Below, piece after piece: positions 1-9,059 of a stretch of DNA of 64,000 bases. The position numbers and the translations under genes were made by a program. Within the stretch, counting starts at the first letter, position 1. Every line of letters begins with the position of its first letter. The DNA comes from Oxalobacteraceae bacterium (GTDB lineage Bacteria > Pseudomonadota > Gammaproteobacteria > Burkholderiales > Burkholderiaceae_D), in assembly GCA_947448025.1 (NCBI GenBank), contig CANFLV010000007.1:82627-146626 (forward strand), read 5' to 3'. Below the pieces are notes generated by a model. It worked only from the letters and a program-made list of their open reading frames with translations, had not been told where the DNA came from and did no database searches.

Positions 1-1914
1 CGGGTCGCAGCACACCTGTCGCAGTTTCAGCAGCGCGTCGAGGATCGTGATTTGCGATCCGCTAAAGCCCTTGCGCGCGAGGATGCGGCGCACCTGTTCA
101 TCGGCGGCGACGCGCACGCTTTCATACAGGCTGCGCTGTTCATCGCGCAATTGCACACGGCGGATCACTTCAGTCTTGGGCGGTAGTTCTGTAGCGACAT
201 CCTGTTTGCGCCGCCGCAGGATGAAAGGCCGCACACGCTGCGCTAGCAATCGCGCGCGCGCAGTTTCACCATTAATTTCAATCGGCTTGCGCCACAGGCG
301 CTGAAAGCTGGCAGCGTCGCCGAGAAAGCCTGGCATGAGGAAATCGAACTGCGTCCACAATTCGCCGAGATGGTTTTCCAGCGGCGTACCAGTCAGACAC
401 AGCCGATGCCGGGCGCGCAGGCAGCGCACGGCTTGCGCGCTGCGGCTGGCGGGATTTTTGACCGTTTGCGCTTCATCAAGGATCAGCAAATGAAACTGCT
501 GCGCCTCAAGCAAGGCCTGATCGCGCCATAGCAGCGGGTAGGTCGTCAGCACCACATCATGCGCCGCCATCGCCGCAAAATCACTGAAGCGTTCGGGCCC
601 CTGCAAACTCAGCACGCGCAAATCCGGCGCCATCTTTTTTGCTTCGGCTTGCCAGTTAAAAATCAGCGAAGTCGGCAGCACGATCAGCGCCGGGCAGTCG
701 AGCCGGCCAGCCTGCTTTTCTATAAGGATGTGTGCCAGCGCCTGCGCAGTCTTGCCCAGTCCCATGTCATCGGCGAGGATGCCGGCGAGCTGCTGCTCGC
801 GCAGATACTGCAGCCATACCACGCCATGCAATTGATAGGCGCGTAGCTCCACGCCTAGTCCTGCCGGCGCGCACACCGCCTGCGGTGTGCCACTGTGGCT
901 GAGTCGCTGCGCCAGTTCGCGCAAACCCGTCTCGCCGCGCAGCTGCCAGGCACCATGGACACCCGCACGCGCGGCCTGCGAGTCCAGCAGTCCCAGCCGC
1001 AGCGCATCGAGCCGCTGTGCATCCCATGACGAAAGTTTCAGTGGACCTTCCGGGCGTCGTGTATCGGTGAGCAGGTCGAGCATGCTGCTGATGATCGCCT
1101 TCAGCGGCGCGGCCGGTGCATCGATGCGTTTGCCGCCGGGCGCGCGCAAGACGATGATGGCCTCATCATCAATTGCCTCAATCTGCTGTGCATTGCGCCA
1201 GCGCGCATCCTGCTGCAGCAGGCGCGCCAGCATCGGTGCGAGGTCAAGGATTTGACCGTCGATTTCTATGCCCAGGCTGAGCATCCACGAACCTTCACCC
1301 GCCGGATTGCCCAAGGCCGTAATCGCCGCGGTGCGCGCGGCTATCTTGCCCGCGACTTCCTTGCCGATGACTTCACCCGTGGCATGGTCGACGATCAGGT
1401 GCCAGGCCTCGACCGGCACGCTCTCATGCGCAAAGCCGGGGCGCACGACGATGTGCCAGCCCTGCGCCTGTAATGCCGGTAATTGCTCTGCCCAGAAATC
1501 GGCGAAATGGTCTTCCTGCAGTAACGTCCACAGTGGCTTGGGATAAGGTGTTGCGCTATCGGTGCGCCATTGCAGCATTTTCGCTGGCAGCGGCAGTAGC
1601 CCCAGATCCCAGACCAGATCCAGCGCATCGGCTTCGGCGTCGAGGTCGCGCAGCAGGATGCGCTGGCCTTCGGCATTTTCAAGAAATTGGCTGGCGGCCG
1701 GGCGCCGGTTCAGCGTCGTCGCCGGCGCCGGAATTTCCCAGCGTGCGCCATCAAGCGCGGTATAAATCCAGTCGATCTGCACGATCGTCACCTGTCCACC
1801 GCGCGGACCGAATTTGCCTGACGGGCGCATGCCCAGCAAACCGTCGCCGCGCCCGAGCGTTTGCAGCGTCAGCCGCGCACTAAAGCGCGCCAGCAAGTCG
1901 CCCGCTGCCATCAT
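1..1914 (-). CDS. SNF2-family DEAD/H helicase (3' end cut by window edge)
   Basis: Long open minus frame missing from the ORF track because it runs off the window; I translated it by hand. It is an ATP-dependent SNF2/HepA-type DNA translocase. The N-terminal ~350 residues are a poorly conserved region, followed by the helicase ATPase core: Walker A as DDMGLGKTAQ at about residue 380, motif II as DEAQ at about residue 478, motif III region LTGTPLENHLGELW, then the start of the second RecA lobe (PFILRRRKQDVATELPPKTE). About 638 residues are present and the C-terminal helicase lobe lies outside. Two ATGs are adjacent (1914 and 1911); the first overlaps the TGA of the upstream hydratase as ATGA, so translational coupling is likely. 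The family assignment is firm; the cellular role (chromatin-like remodelling, RNA polymerase recycling or repair) cannot be read from sequence. Confidence 0.9.
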   Translation of the reverse strand, partial: MMAAGDLLARFSARLTLQTLGRGDGLLGMRPSGKFGPRGGQVTIVQIDWIYTALDGARWEIPAPATTLNRRPAASQFLENAEGQRILLRDLDAEADALDLVWDLGLLPLPAKMLQWRTDSATPYPKPLWTLLQEDHFADFWAEQLPALQAQGWHIVVRPGFAHESVPVEAWHLIVDHATGEVIGKEVAGKIAARTAAITALGNPAGEGSWMLSLGIEIDGQILDLAPMLARLLQQDARWRNAQQIEAIDDEAIIVLRAPGGKRIDAPAAPLKAIISSMLDLLTDTRRPEGPLKLSSWDAQRLDALRLGLLDSQAARAGVHGAWQLRGETGLRELAQRLSHSGTPQAVCAPAGLGVELRAYQLHGVVWLQYLREQQLAGILADDMGLGKTAQALAHILIEKQAGRLDCPALIVLPTSLIFNWQAEAKKMAPDLRVLSLQGPERFSDFAAMAAHDVVLTTYPLLWRDQALLEAQQFHLLILDEAQTVKNPASRSAQAVRCLRARHRLCLTGTPLENHLGELWTQFDFLMPGFLGDAASFQRLWRKPIEINGETARARLLAQRVRPFILRRRKQDVATELPPKTEVIRRVQLRDEQRSLYESVRVAADEQVRRILARKGFSGSQITILDALLKLRQVCCDP

Positions 1915-2690
1915 CGAGCGATAAAGCTGGTCGACAAGGTACCGAGATCGCCATAGCGCAGGGTGAGCTCTTGCGCCAAGGGTAGGGCGATGCAGCCGGC
2001 ATAGGAGCCGGTGATGATGGCCTGACCCGCCTGTAATCCTTGCCCTGTGCTGCGCAAGAATTCCGCGAGCCAGTACAGTGGCGCGCGCGGTGACAGGTTC
2101 GGATGCCGTCCTTTGAGCGTGATGGTGGCTTCTGTCGTGCCGTGAATCTGCAGAGTGAACTGCGCCGCAGCTTGTGCCAGCGCGCCATCGACTTCGGGGC
2201 CAATGAACAAACCCTGATTAAGCAAACCATCGGCAAGATGATCGGTAAATGCGGCACTGTCGGGATCGTCGTAACGACTGCCGATCAATTCCAGCGCCAG
2301 ATGCGTCGTGCCTATGGCGGCGTCCACGTCGGCCTGCGTGTAAGGCGCGGCGCGCGGCGGCAGGTCATGCCTGAGGATGAAGGCCAGTTCCGGTTCGATC
2401 ATGGCGCGGTCGTCGCGCGCCCAGATGGGACATGTGCTGCCTTGCTGCAGTCCATCGGCATAGATCGGTGCGGCGACCCGCCGGTCGGCCTCGGGCATGC
2501 CGCATTTCCAGCCGACGGTGCGCTGTCCACCCAGTGCGCTCACAGCCGCCTGGATCGCAAACGCATCTTCAAGCGTCACGGGCCGGCAGGTCGCTGGCAG
2601 CAGCGCACCGGTCAAGCCTTGCGCACGGCGCGCCAGCAGCAGGTGGGCAGCGTGGGTCAGGGCAGGCGGGTCTAAGGATAGCAGGGGCAT
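1911..2690 (-). CDS. 2-keto-4-pentenoate hydratase-type protein (FAH superfamily)
   Basis: 259 residues, the usual size for the MhpD/DmpE-like hydratase/decarboxylase group, which add water to 2-hydroxypenta-2,4-dienoate in meta-cleavage of aromatics or decarboxylate oxalocrotonate. The fold signature is seen in VGWKCGMP near residue 60, the metal-binding IEPELAFIL near residue 98 and IGTTHLALELIGSRY. The C-terminal half is typical (LYWLAEFLRSTGQGLQAG, IITGSYAG). It is first in a two-gene unit with the SNF2 helicase, overlapping by 4 nt, and no other aromatic-degradation gene is beside it. The true substrate is therefore unknown; the hydratase name is family-level. Confidence 0.82.
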   Translation of the reverse strand: MPLLSLDPPALTHAAHLLLARRAQGLTGALLPATCRPVTLEDAFAIQAAVSALGGQRTVGWKCGMPEADRRVAAPIYADGLQQGSTCPIWARDDRAMIEPELAFILRHDLPPRAAPYTQADVDAAIGTTHLALELIGSRYDDPDSAAFTDHLADGLLNQGLFIGPEVDGALAQAAAQFTLQIHGTTEATITLKGRHPNLSPRAPLYWLAEFLRSTGQGLQAGQAIITGSYAGCIALPLAQELTLRYGDLGTLSTSFIAR

Positions 2691-2790
2691 GAGTAGGGGC
2701 GGCTGGGGTTCAAGCGAAGCATTTTACCAATCTCGCACCGACCGCGGCACAGCTCGGTGCCTGCTTCGATCCTTACTTGAATCCCCAAAA

Positions 2791-2820
2791 GAAAAAAGCC
2801 CCGGCAAAGCTGCCGGAGCG
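2791..2820 (-). terminator. Rho-independent terminator of the PVYV-repeat gene
   Basis: On the minus strand a 9-bp stem GCTCCGGCA/TGCCGGGGC (one T-G pair) with loop GCTT is followed directly by six T. It starts about 9 nt after the stop of the 2829-3326 gene. Confidence 0.88.
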
Positions 2821-2828
2821 ATCAAGTC

Positions 2829-3326
2829 TTAACGACGATGATGATCGTCGGGATGCCGGTCAAACTGGTTCGGCACGCCGTCGCCATCGCGATCACGGTC
2901 GGCGCGGTCGGGGATGCCGTCATGGTCGCGATCCTGGCCACGCGCATGCTTCCATTCCTCATGCTTTCGCTTTTCCATTTCACGGCGCTCATGGTCGCGC
3001 CGTTCATGCTCACGCCACTCGTGGTCACGACCATTGCCATGCTGTTCACGTGCATCGAAATACACCGGCTGCGGTGCGATCACGACTGGCCTTTGCTGGA
3101 CATAAACCGGCGCCGGTTCGACATATACGGGTCTGGGCTGCACATACACGGGCCGCGGCTCGATGTAGACGGGCGGTGGTGCGTAGTAGACCGGTGCTGG
3201 CTCGGCATATACGCCGGGCAGACCGATGCTGAGTCCAACCCGAACATCTGAACCTGCCTGCGCCGTGGCGCAAAGTAATAGCGAAGCAGCGATCATGGCG
3301 GCGCCAATCGTGCAGTCCTGTTTCAT
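2829..3326 (-). CDS. Secreted PVYV-repeat protein with calcium-binding-like C-terminus
   Basis: 165 residues, function unknown. The N-terminus is a signal peptide (MKQDCTIGAAMIAASLLLCATAQA). Residues ~35-95 carry tandem PVYxxP units (AEPAPVYY, IEPRPVYV, QPRPVYV, VEPAPVYV, QQRPVVI, QPVYF). Then comes a highly charged Arg/Glu/His segment (EWREHERRDHERREMEKRKHE) predicted helical, and the tail has thrombospondin type-3-like Asp repeats (DRDHDGIPDRAD, DRDGDGVPNQFD) that normally bind calcium. An RBS (GGAGATG) precedes the ATG. A shorter protein with the same signal-peptide plus PVYV layout lies at 17581-17907. Likely periplasmic or cell-surface; no enzyme motif is seen. Confidence 0.8.
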   Translation of the reverse strand: MKQDCTIGAAMIAASLLLCATAQAGSDVRVGLSIGLPGVYAEPAPVYYAPPPVYIEPRPVYVQPRPVYVEPAPVYVQQRPVVIAPQPVYFDAREQHGNGRDHEWREHERRDHERREMEKRKHEEWKHARGQDRDHDGIPDRADRDRDGDGVPNQFDRHPDDHHRR

Positions 3327-3480
3327 GTTTCATCTCCTGAAGCGATGAACCATTAGACAGCCTGCAACACAGCACCACCATTCGGATTCAGTAAGCCGCG
3401 TAAGCAGTTGTTTCAGCGCGGCACCTGCTTGCCTTAAGTTACCGCATTTCTGCAGTGACTCAGCACTGCCTGTCACAACA

Positions 3481-6408
3481 TCATCCTGTTTGAAGGAAGG
3501 GATTCGTCACGCCAATCAGTGCCAGCGCGGGTGACAAATCACTCGCCGTTATTGCAGCGGCAATTGCGATACCGTGTGAAATACTGTCTTCTGCGGTATT
3601 GAAAGTCAGCCCATCACTAATCGCAAAAGTGCGCCCGATTTCGACCTTGTTATCCAGCAGATTAGCAACCCAGCCCCAGGTCGCGTCGCCCTTGAAACTA
3701 TGTGCAGACCTCAGCATGGTTTTTACCAGCGTACCCTTGGTATCAACTCCGGACGCAAGATTATTTGCCCAATAATCGACATCGGCTGATGGTGGTGCAG
3801 TCGCACCTGTGCGGGCAAGAACGTTTTCGTAAATCTTCGAAACAAACTCCGCGTTCGTCATGGAAGTCGAGTAACCCGTCAGGGATGCATATTGAACCGC
3901 CGCAGAATAAAACGAATTGCCAATTTCGTTCATCGTTTTTCCTGCATTGAATTGATCTATCCAGTAACTCATGCCTTCAGCATCAGGCACGCGATTGATA
4001 TACGCGATATAGAGCTCAATGAGCGAATTCAAATCCGTGGGCTTGAGCGTCGCAGCCTGGGTCTGAACGCGCAAATTGACGGTGAGGTCATCAAATTGAA
4101 TTTTTTCGACGGCCGATATCGTGTCTGTCCCAGTCGCACCGGATTTGTCCTGGATCGTGACCACGCCATTCACATTGCCGCTGACGAAGAAATTATTGCG
4201 CGTGCCATTGCAGATCAAAATGTCCAGTCCTGCACTGCCAGTGAGCACATCATTGCCATTGCTCCCAAAGAGCAGTGTCGCCGTGTCGGCCAGTGGCGTA
4301 AGAATCGGGATACTCGTGTTACCTGCCCACGAATGTCCAGCGAGATCTTCAAACGTCCTCGGTGCGAACAGGAGATTGTACTGACCAGTTCCCGATAATA
4401 TGGCATGCGGCGTGATCGTGACGGTCGAGCCGGAAACCGCCAGGCGTGAACTGCTGGCTGCGTCAAAACCCTCAAGGAAAGTCCCGCTCGCCGTTTCGAG
4501 AATAATGCCGCCGTTGCCACGTTCTATCGGTTTGTCGAACGTCAATGTCAGCGCGACATTGGCAACGCCATCAAACGCGGTCGCTGTTGATGCGAGTGAG
4601 ACCAGCTTGGGCGCCGTGCTGCCGGTGGAGAAGGGTGCCGAGCCGCTTGTGTCGGCTGACAGCAGGTAGTTGCCGGTGCCGGCGAGAGGATCGTCGCTGC
4701 TCGCGGCAAGGTAGTAAATGCCACTTTGCGCGACGTTCAAGGTGATGGTGGACAAATCGGAGGTTAAGCTGAAGTTGCTGGCAACAATGAGTTTGCCCGC
4801 CGCGCTGAAAGCATCGAGATGCGGCGCTGAAAGCGGGCTGAATTTCGCTGCTTCCAGAGCAAATGTGGTCGCTTGGCCGGCAACCAGCGAGACAGCAAAC
4901 CAGTCGCTATCGCCGGGCGTATCGATCTTCCCGGCAGCGGCAGTGCCGCCTGCGGTGACCCGACCTGAAGTCGTAGTATTGTTGGTGTAATCGTCAGCGG
5001 TGTTGACGGCGGCACGTAGGCGCGTGGCGTACAGTTGATACTGACCGACCTCGTCCGTGAAGGCACTGCTGGCGGCAAGGAACACCTTGCCGGTGCTGGT
5101 CGCGGTATAGGCAATTTGTGCCGCGGATCCTGCGCCATGATCGTCGTCACTGTCCAGCAAGCTGCCACTGGCGTTATACAGTTTCAGATAAGGATCTGTA
5201 ATGCCAGCTTGCGCCGTAGCGTCAAGGTTAAAGAGATAACTTTCGCCCGCGATGACAGGAATGCCAAACCAGTCATTGTCGCCGGCAGTGTCGATATTGC
5301 CGACGACGCCACCACCGACGGGAAGGACACCGGTAGTGGTGCGGCTACCGGGGTAATCGTCAGGAGTCGGCTCGTCATTGACGATCGTGCCTGCAGCGAT
5401 AGTGCTTGCCGAGCGCAAGCCTGGCCCGTAACTGACAGTAAAATCAAAGGTCAACTGCCCGTCAGCGCCGACGAGAACAACATCAATCAGATCGTTGGCC
5501 TGCAAATCCGTTGTAGCCGGAATGCTGAGGCTACCGCTAAAAGGAAGATAGGCCCTGCTGGCGGCCTTCAGTACACCGTTGACATAGATTTCTGCCCGTC
5601 CCACGCTAGCTTCTGCATCAGCGCTCACACTGAATGTGCCGCCAGAACCGGAGAGCGTGTAGAAACTCTCGCTTACGCCCGCTTCGCTGTAACTGAATTC
5701 AGTGAAGGTGGTCTGGCTGACTGAAGTCTCAAGGATGGCGCCCTGCGGATTTGAGAGACTCACCTTGAAGCCTTCATCACGCTCCAAGGTCCTGTCACCG
5801 TGCACATTCACGTTGATAGTCGCGCTATTTTCGCCAGCGGCAAAGTGCACCGTCCCGCTTGGGAAAACCGAGCCGATAAAGTCACTTGCCCCAGCTTGGT
5901 TTGCGCTACTGCCACTGACTGTCCAGGTCGCGGAAGCTGGAGCGCTGGCGTCACCCTCGCGGATTACCATGAAGGTAAAAGGGGTAGTGCTGCTATTGCC
6001 TTCGTCCAGCGTGGCGTCGGTCGCGTCGATGCGCAATCGCGAAGTCATGTCGGTCACGCCCAACTTGTAAGAACCAGTGCCACTCCCAACGGCACCAGCG
6101 GCGATAAAGTAATCGCCCGCAGCGCTGGCTGTGAATGTCACCTGGGCATTCGCATTGCCGCCGAAATTATCATTGCTGGTGTTCGGTATCAAACTACCGT
6201 GGCTGTCATAGATTCCGCCCAGAAAAGGATTGCTCAGGGTGCCGGCATGGGTGGGGCTGCCTTCAAGATCACATTGGATTTTTTGACCTGCTGCCAAGGT
6301 GATTTTGAACCAGTCGGTGTCACCGGCGGCCTCGATGAAACCTGATGCAGGTGTGTCAAAAATCAGGCGGGCTTTGGTCGAAATAGTCGCCGAAAAATCA
6401 TCTGCCAT
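3481..6408 (-). CDS. Large extracellular-type protein: PPC, Calx-beta, Ig-like, RTX-like and DUF4214 regions
   Basis: 975 residues, no N-terminal signal peptide, acidic, almost Cys-free; this composition fits a type I secretion substrate. Order read from sequence: pre-peptidase C-terminal (PPC) repeat ~15-120 (AAGDTDWFKITLAAGQ); Calx-beta ~125-345 (DERDEG-like LERDEGFKVSLSNPQGA ... AGTIVNDEP) interrupted by an inserted ~105-residue segment; two more PPC repeats ~350-465 and ~470-590 (GDNDWFGIPVIAG, GDSDWFAVSLVAG); a bacterial Ig-like domain ~598-705; one hemolysin-type motif (LFGSNGNDVLTGSAGLDIL); and a DUF4214 region ~785-975 (ELYIAYINRVPDAEGMSYWIDQF). DUF4214 is common at the C-terminus of RTX/S-layer-associated proteins. 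RBS AGAAGGG sits upstream of the ATG. No secretion ABC transporter gene is nearby. Function is probably adhesive or surface-layer; no catalytic residues identified. Confidence 0.82.
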   Translation of the reverse strand: MADDFSATISTKARLIFDTPASGFIEAAGDTDWFKITLAAGQKIQCDLEGSPTHAGTLSNPFLGGIYDSHGSLIPNTSNDNFGGNANAQVTFTASAAGDYFIAAGAVGSGTGSYKLGVTDMTSRLRIDATDATLDEGNSSTTPFTFMVIREGDASAPASATWTVSGSSANQAGASDFIGSVFPSGTVHFAAGENSATINVNVHGDRTLERDEGFKVSLSNPQGAILETSVSQTTFTEFSYSEAGVSESFYTLSGSGGTFSVSADAEASVGRAEIYVNGVLKAASRAYLPFSGSLSIPATTDLQANDLIDVVLVGADGQLTFDFTVSYGPGLRSASTIAAGTIVNDEPTPDDYPGSRTTTGVLPVGGGVVGNIDTAGDNDWFGIPVIAGESYLFNLDATAQAGITDPYLKLYNASGSLLDSDDDHGAGSAAQIAYTATSTGKVFLAASSAFTDEVGQYQLYATRLRAAVNTADDYTNNTTTSGRVTAGGTAAAGKIDTPGDSDWFAVSLVAGQATTFALEAAKFSPLSAPHLDAFSAAGKLIVASNFSLTSDLSTITLNVAQSGIYYLAASSDDPLAGTGNYLLSADTSGSAPFSTGSTAPKLVSLASTATAFDGVANVALTLTFDKPIERGNGGIILETASGTFLEGFDAASSSRLAVSGSTVTITPHAILSGTGQYNLLFAPRTFEDLAGHSWAGNTSIPILTPLADTATLLFGSNGNDVLTGSAGLDILICNGTRNNFFVSGNVNGVVTIQDKSGATGTDTISAVEKIQFDDLTVNLRVQTQAATLKPTDLNSLIELYIAYINRVPDAEGMSYWIDQFNAGKTMNEIGNSFYSAAVQYASLTGYSTSMTNAEFVSKIYENVLARTGATAPPSADVDYWANNLASGVDTKGTLVKTMLRSAHSFKGDATWGWVANLLDNKVEIGRTFAISDGLTFNTAEDSISHGIAIAAAITASDLSPALALIGVTNPFLQTG

Positions 6409-6584
6409 GACATTCCCTTCTTGACTCGAGCGCGTATTTGCATGATGTCATGCAAGGGCGTATCAACGATCATTTGCGTAGAGGGAATGGTCATTTCAAG
6501 GCATGCGTGCGTTCATTGAGCGACACTGCCGGGTAGCAGGCTGGTGCGCAAGCGGGCAGAACTGACGGCTTGGCGATGGTATGT

Positions 6585-6618
6585 AAAACGCCCGATGCGA
6601 GGCATCAGGCGTTTTTTC
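6585..6618. terminator. Bidirectional terminator downstream of sodB
   Basis: Hairpin ACGCCcGATGC-gag-GCATCaGGCGT with a T-run of six on the plus side and four T on the minus side. It follows sodB (minus) by about 70 nt and also separates it from the large DUF4214 gene. The rest of 6409-6688 holds no gene I can support. Confidence 0.7.
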
Positions 6619-6688
6619 TTGCAGTGCTTGAATCGGCAAACAAGGCGGCGCCAGCTAGCGTCTGCATTTGCTGCGCAATTCAGCAATT

Positions 6689-7267
6689 TCAGGCCAGATT
6701 GTGCGCCACGAAATCCCAGTTCGCCAGATGCCAGAACGACTCGACATACTTCGCGCGGGCATTGCGGTAATCGACGTAGTAAGCGTGCTCCCAGACGTCG
6801 CAGGTCAGCAGCGGCTTGTCAGCACCAGTCAGCGGGCAGCCGGCGTTGGAGGTATTGGAAATGTCGACTGAACCATCGGCTTTTTGCACGAGCCAGGTCC
6901 AGCCTGAACCGAAATTGCCGAGAGCGGACTTGGTGAATTCTTCCTTGAATTTATCGAAGGAACCCCATTTGGCATTGATCGCCTCAGCCAGCGCGCCAGT
7001 CGGTGCGCCGCTGCCGTTTGGCGTCAGGCAATTCCAGTAGAACGTATGGTTCCAGACTTGCGCCGCATTGTTGAACAGGCCGCCGGACGATTTGGCAATG
7101 ATGTCTTCGAGTGAGGCGTTTTCGAATTCAGTACCCTTGATCAGGTTATTCAGGTTCGTCACATAGGTCTGGTGATGCTTGCCATAGTGGTACTCGAGCG
7201 TCTCGGCAGAGATGTGCGGCTGCAGCGCGTCTTTGGCATACGGCAGTGTCGGCAATGTGTGTTCCAT
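6689..7267 (-). CDS. sodB: Superoxide dismutase, iron type
   Basis: 192 residues, full family length. Converts superoxide to oxygen and hydrogen peroxide in the cytoplasm. N-terminal helical hairpin with metal ligand His27 ([12 protein letters not shown]) and His74 ([11 protein letters not shown]); C-terminal ligands in the [11 protein letters not shown] motif. Gln at position 70 (AAQVWNH) is the outer-sphere residue typical of the Fe enzyme; the Mn enzyme uses a Gln from the C-terminal domain instead. It is a single-gene unit with its own downstream terminator, between xseA and the DUF4214 gene. Confidence 0.96.
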   Translation of the reverse strand: MEHTLPTLPYAKDALQPHISAETLEYHYGKHHQTYVTNLNNLIKGTEFENASLEDIIAKSSGGLFNNAAQVWNHTFYWNCLTPNGSGAPTGALAEAINAKWGSFDKFKEEFTKSALGNFGSGWTWLVQKADGSVDISNTSNAGCPLTGADKPLLTCDVWEHAYYVDYRNARAKYVESFWHLANWDFVAHNLA

Positions 7268-7367
7268 GCTGGATCCTTTATCGTGTTAGGGGAGGGGTAA
7301 TTTCGAAAGTTGCCTATTGTATGACGGATGCGATTCGCTTGCTTTGTCGATGTCATATCACGTCGAT

Positions 7368-8729
7368 TCAATCAAGCGTTGCCTGCACGCGTGTAATGCC
7401 GACATCGGCCACGCCTTCGGCCATGTGCAGATGGATCGTGTCCTTCACACCCAGCTGCTGCGGCGAGCGCAAGACCTGGCCTTTGGCATTGGTCACGATT
7501 GCATAACCGCGCTCGAGCGTGCGCTGCGGATTAAGCAGTTCGAGCTGGGCGTTCAGTGCCGCCAGCGTCTGCCTGGCGGTAGTCTTACGTGCCGCGCTGC
7601 AGGTGGCCATGCGCCGCATCGATTCTGCGAGTAGGGCACGCTGCGGCAAAGTGCTTGGCTTGCGCGCCTCGAGGCGCATCTGCAGCCGCGACAGTGCATG
7701 GCGTGAGGTGTCCAGCGGGATGCGCGTGGCGTGGCCGAGGCGGTTTTGCAAATTTTGCAATTTCAGCTGCGCCTGCGTAATTACCGCTGCAGGGCTTACC
7801 AGGCGGTGCGCGAGCCAGTCCAGCGACTGTCCGGCGTCAGCGATATGGCGGCGAAACGCCTGTTGCAAATCACTGGCTTGGGTTTCCAGCATGGCCAGCC
7901 AATCCGCGCGCGCCGTCGTTGCCATCTCCGCTGCTGCCGTAGGTGTCGGCGCGCGCAGGTCGGCGGCAAAGTCCGCGATGGTGAAATCGGTTTCGTGACC
8001 CACCCCGGAGATGACCGGCATGGCGCAGCCGGCGATGGTGCGGGCGACGACTTCTTCATTGAAGGACCAGAGGTCTTCAATACTGCCCCCGCCGCGACAG
8101 ACGAGCAAGACATCGCATTCGGCACGCGCGGAGGCGGTGGCGATCGCCTGGGCGATTTTATTGCCGGCGCCTTCGCCCTGTACCGGCGTTGGATACAGGA
8201 TCACGCGCACATGCGGCGCGCGCCGGCGCAGCGTGCTGAGGATGTCGCGCAAAGCGGCCGCCTGGGGGCTGGTGACAATGCCGATGGTGCGCGCAAATGA
8301 TGGCAAAGACCGTTTGTTGGCAGGGTCGAACAGGCCCTCGGCCTGCAATTGCGCCTTCAGGCGCAGGAAGGCTTCATACAGATTGCCCACGCCAGCGCGC
8401 CGGATCGCTTCAACACTGAGCTGGTAATCGCCGCGCGGCGCATACAGCGTCACCAGCGCGCGCACTTCGACCCGGTCGCCTTCACGCGGCGAAAAATCGG
8501 CGTATTGGGCGCGGCCGCGAAACATCACCGCGCGCACCTGTGCACCATCGTCTTTCAGCGTGAAATACCAGTGACCGGAAGCGGCGCGCGTGAAATTGGA
8601 AATCTCACCGGCGATCCAGCACAGCGGAAAACTGCGCTCGAGCATGCGCGCGACGGCCTGGTTCAGGGCCGTCACGCTCATCACCGTTGGCGGTGTCGAG
8701 GCGCCATCGCTGTTGCCGCGGGGGATCAA
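7368..8729 (-). CDS. xseA: Exodeoxyribonuclease VII large subunit
   Basis: Catalytic large subunit of ExoVII, which degrades single-stranded DNA from both ends. N-terminal OB-fold ([29 protein letters not shown]) is followed by the nuclease core ([62 protein letters not shown]) and a long coiled-coil region with C-terminal segment [13 protein letters not shown]. The ORF track starts at 8759 with a TTG that has no visible RBS; a second in-frame TTG at 8729 is preceded by GGAG at good spacing, so I chose it (453 aa). An ATG at residue 27 of the track version (MSVTALNQ) is a third option. The small subunit xseB is not in the window. Confidence 0.93.
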   Translation of the reverse strand: MIPRGNSDGASTPPTVMSVTALNQAVARMLERSFPLCWIAGEISNFTRAASGHWYFTLKDDGAQVRAVMFRGRAQYADFSPREGDRVEVRALVTLYAPRGDYQLSVEAIRRAGVGNLYEAFLRLKAQLQAEGLFDPANKRSLPSFARTIGIVTSPQAAALRDILSTLRRRAPHVRVILYPTPVQGEGAGNKIAQAIATASARAECDVLLVCRGGGSIEDLWSFNEEVVARTIAGCAMPVISGVGHETDFTIADFAADLRAPTPTAAAEMATTARADWLAMLETQASDLQQAFRRHIADAGQSLDWLAHRLVSPAAVITQAQLKLQNLQNRLGHATRIPLDTSRHALSRLQMRLEARKPSTLPQRALLAESMRRMATCSAARKTTARQTLAALNAQLELLNPQRTLERGYAIVTNAKGQVLRSPQQLGVKDTIHLHMAEGVADVGITRVQATLD

Positions 8730-8912
8730 GTGATACTCCGAGGTAAATTCTGTCCACAAATAGCACGTAAGTGCTTATGACACTGATGTATGCGATAAAG
8801 CATGAGGCTGGTTTTCTAAGTAGTTGATTTTTATAATGAAATTCGCCTGCTCAATTTCTAGGCATAAATATTTAGTCGTTTCAAATCAAGTGTTTAAGTG
8901 CCATCCCCAAAC

Positions 8913-8933
8913 TTACCCACAAAGTTATCCACA
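8913..8933 (+). promoter_or_regulatory. Pair of DnaA-box-like 9-mers
   Basis: TTATCCACA (8925-8933) matches the consensus DnaA box exactly and TTACCCACA (8913-8921) differs at one base; they are same-strand, 12 bp start to start. They lie in the A/T-rich 330-bp gap 8730-9059 between divergent xseA and exbB, which holds no gene I can support. This may be a DnaA-controlled promoter or a titration site; it is not evidence of an origin. Confidence 0.5.
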
Positions 8934-9059
8934 GATTTTGTGCAGAACTTTGGATCTGGCAACGCAACAGCGTGACGGCAATGCGGCAGAGTCCTTGCTC
9001 CATCGGGCGCTACACGGTACATTCATCACCCAGACGTTTGAATCAAAGAAGGAATCCTC

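Noticed and set aside
2777-3232. 151-aa His/Arg-rich plus ORF
   Set aside because: Antisense of the PVYV gene's repetitive codons; the real gene has a signal peptide, RBS and terminator on the minus strand.
8913-8933. Replication origin at the DnaA boxes
   Set aside because: No dnaA, dnaN, rpmH, parAB or gidA nearby and only two boxes; kept as a regulatory candidate.
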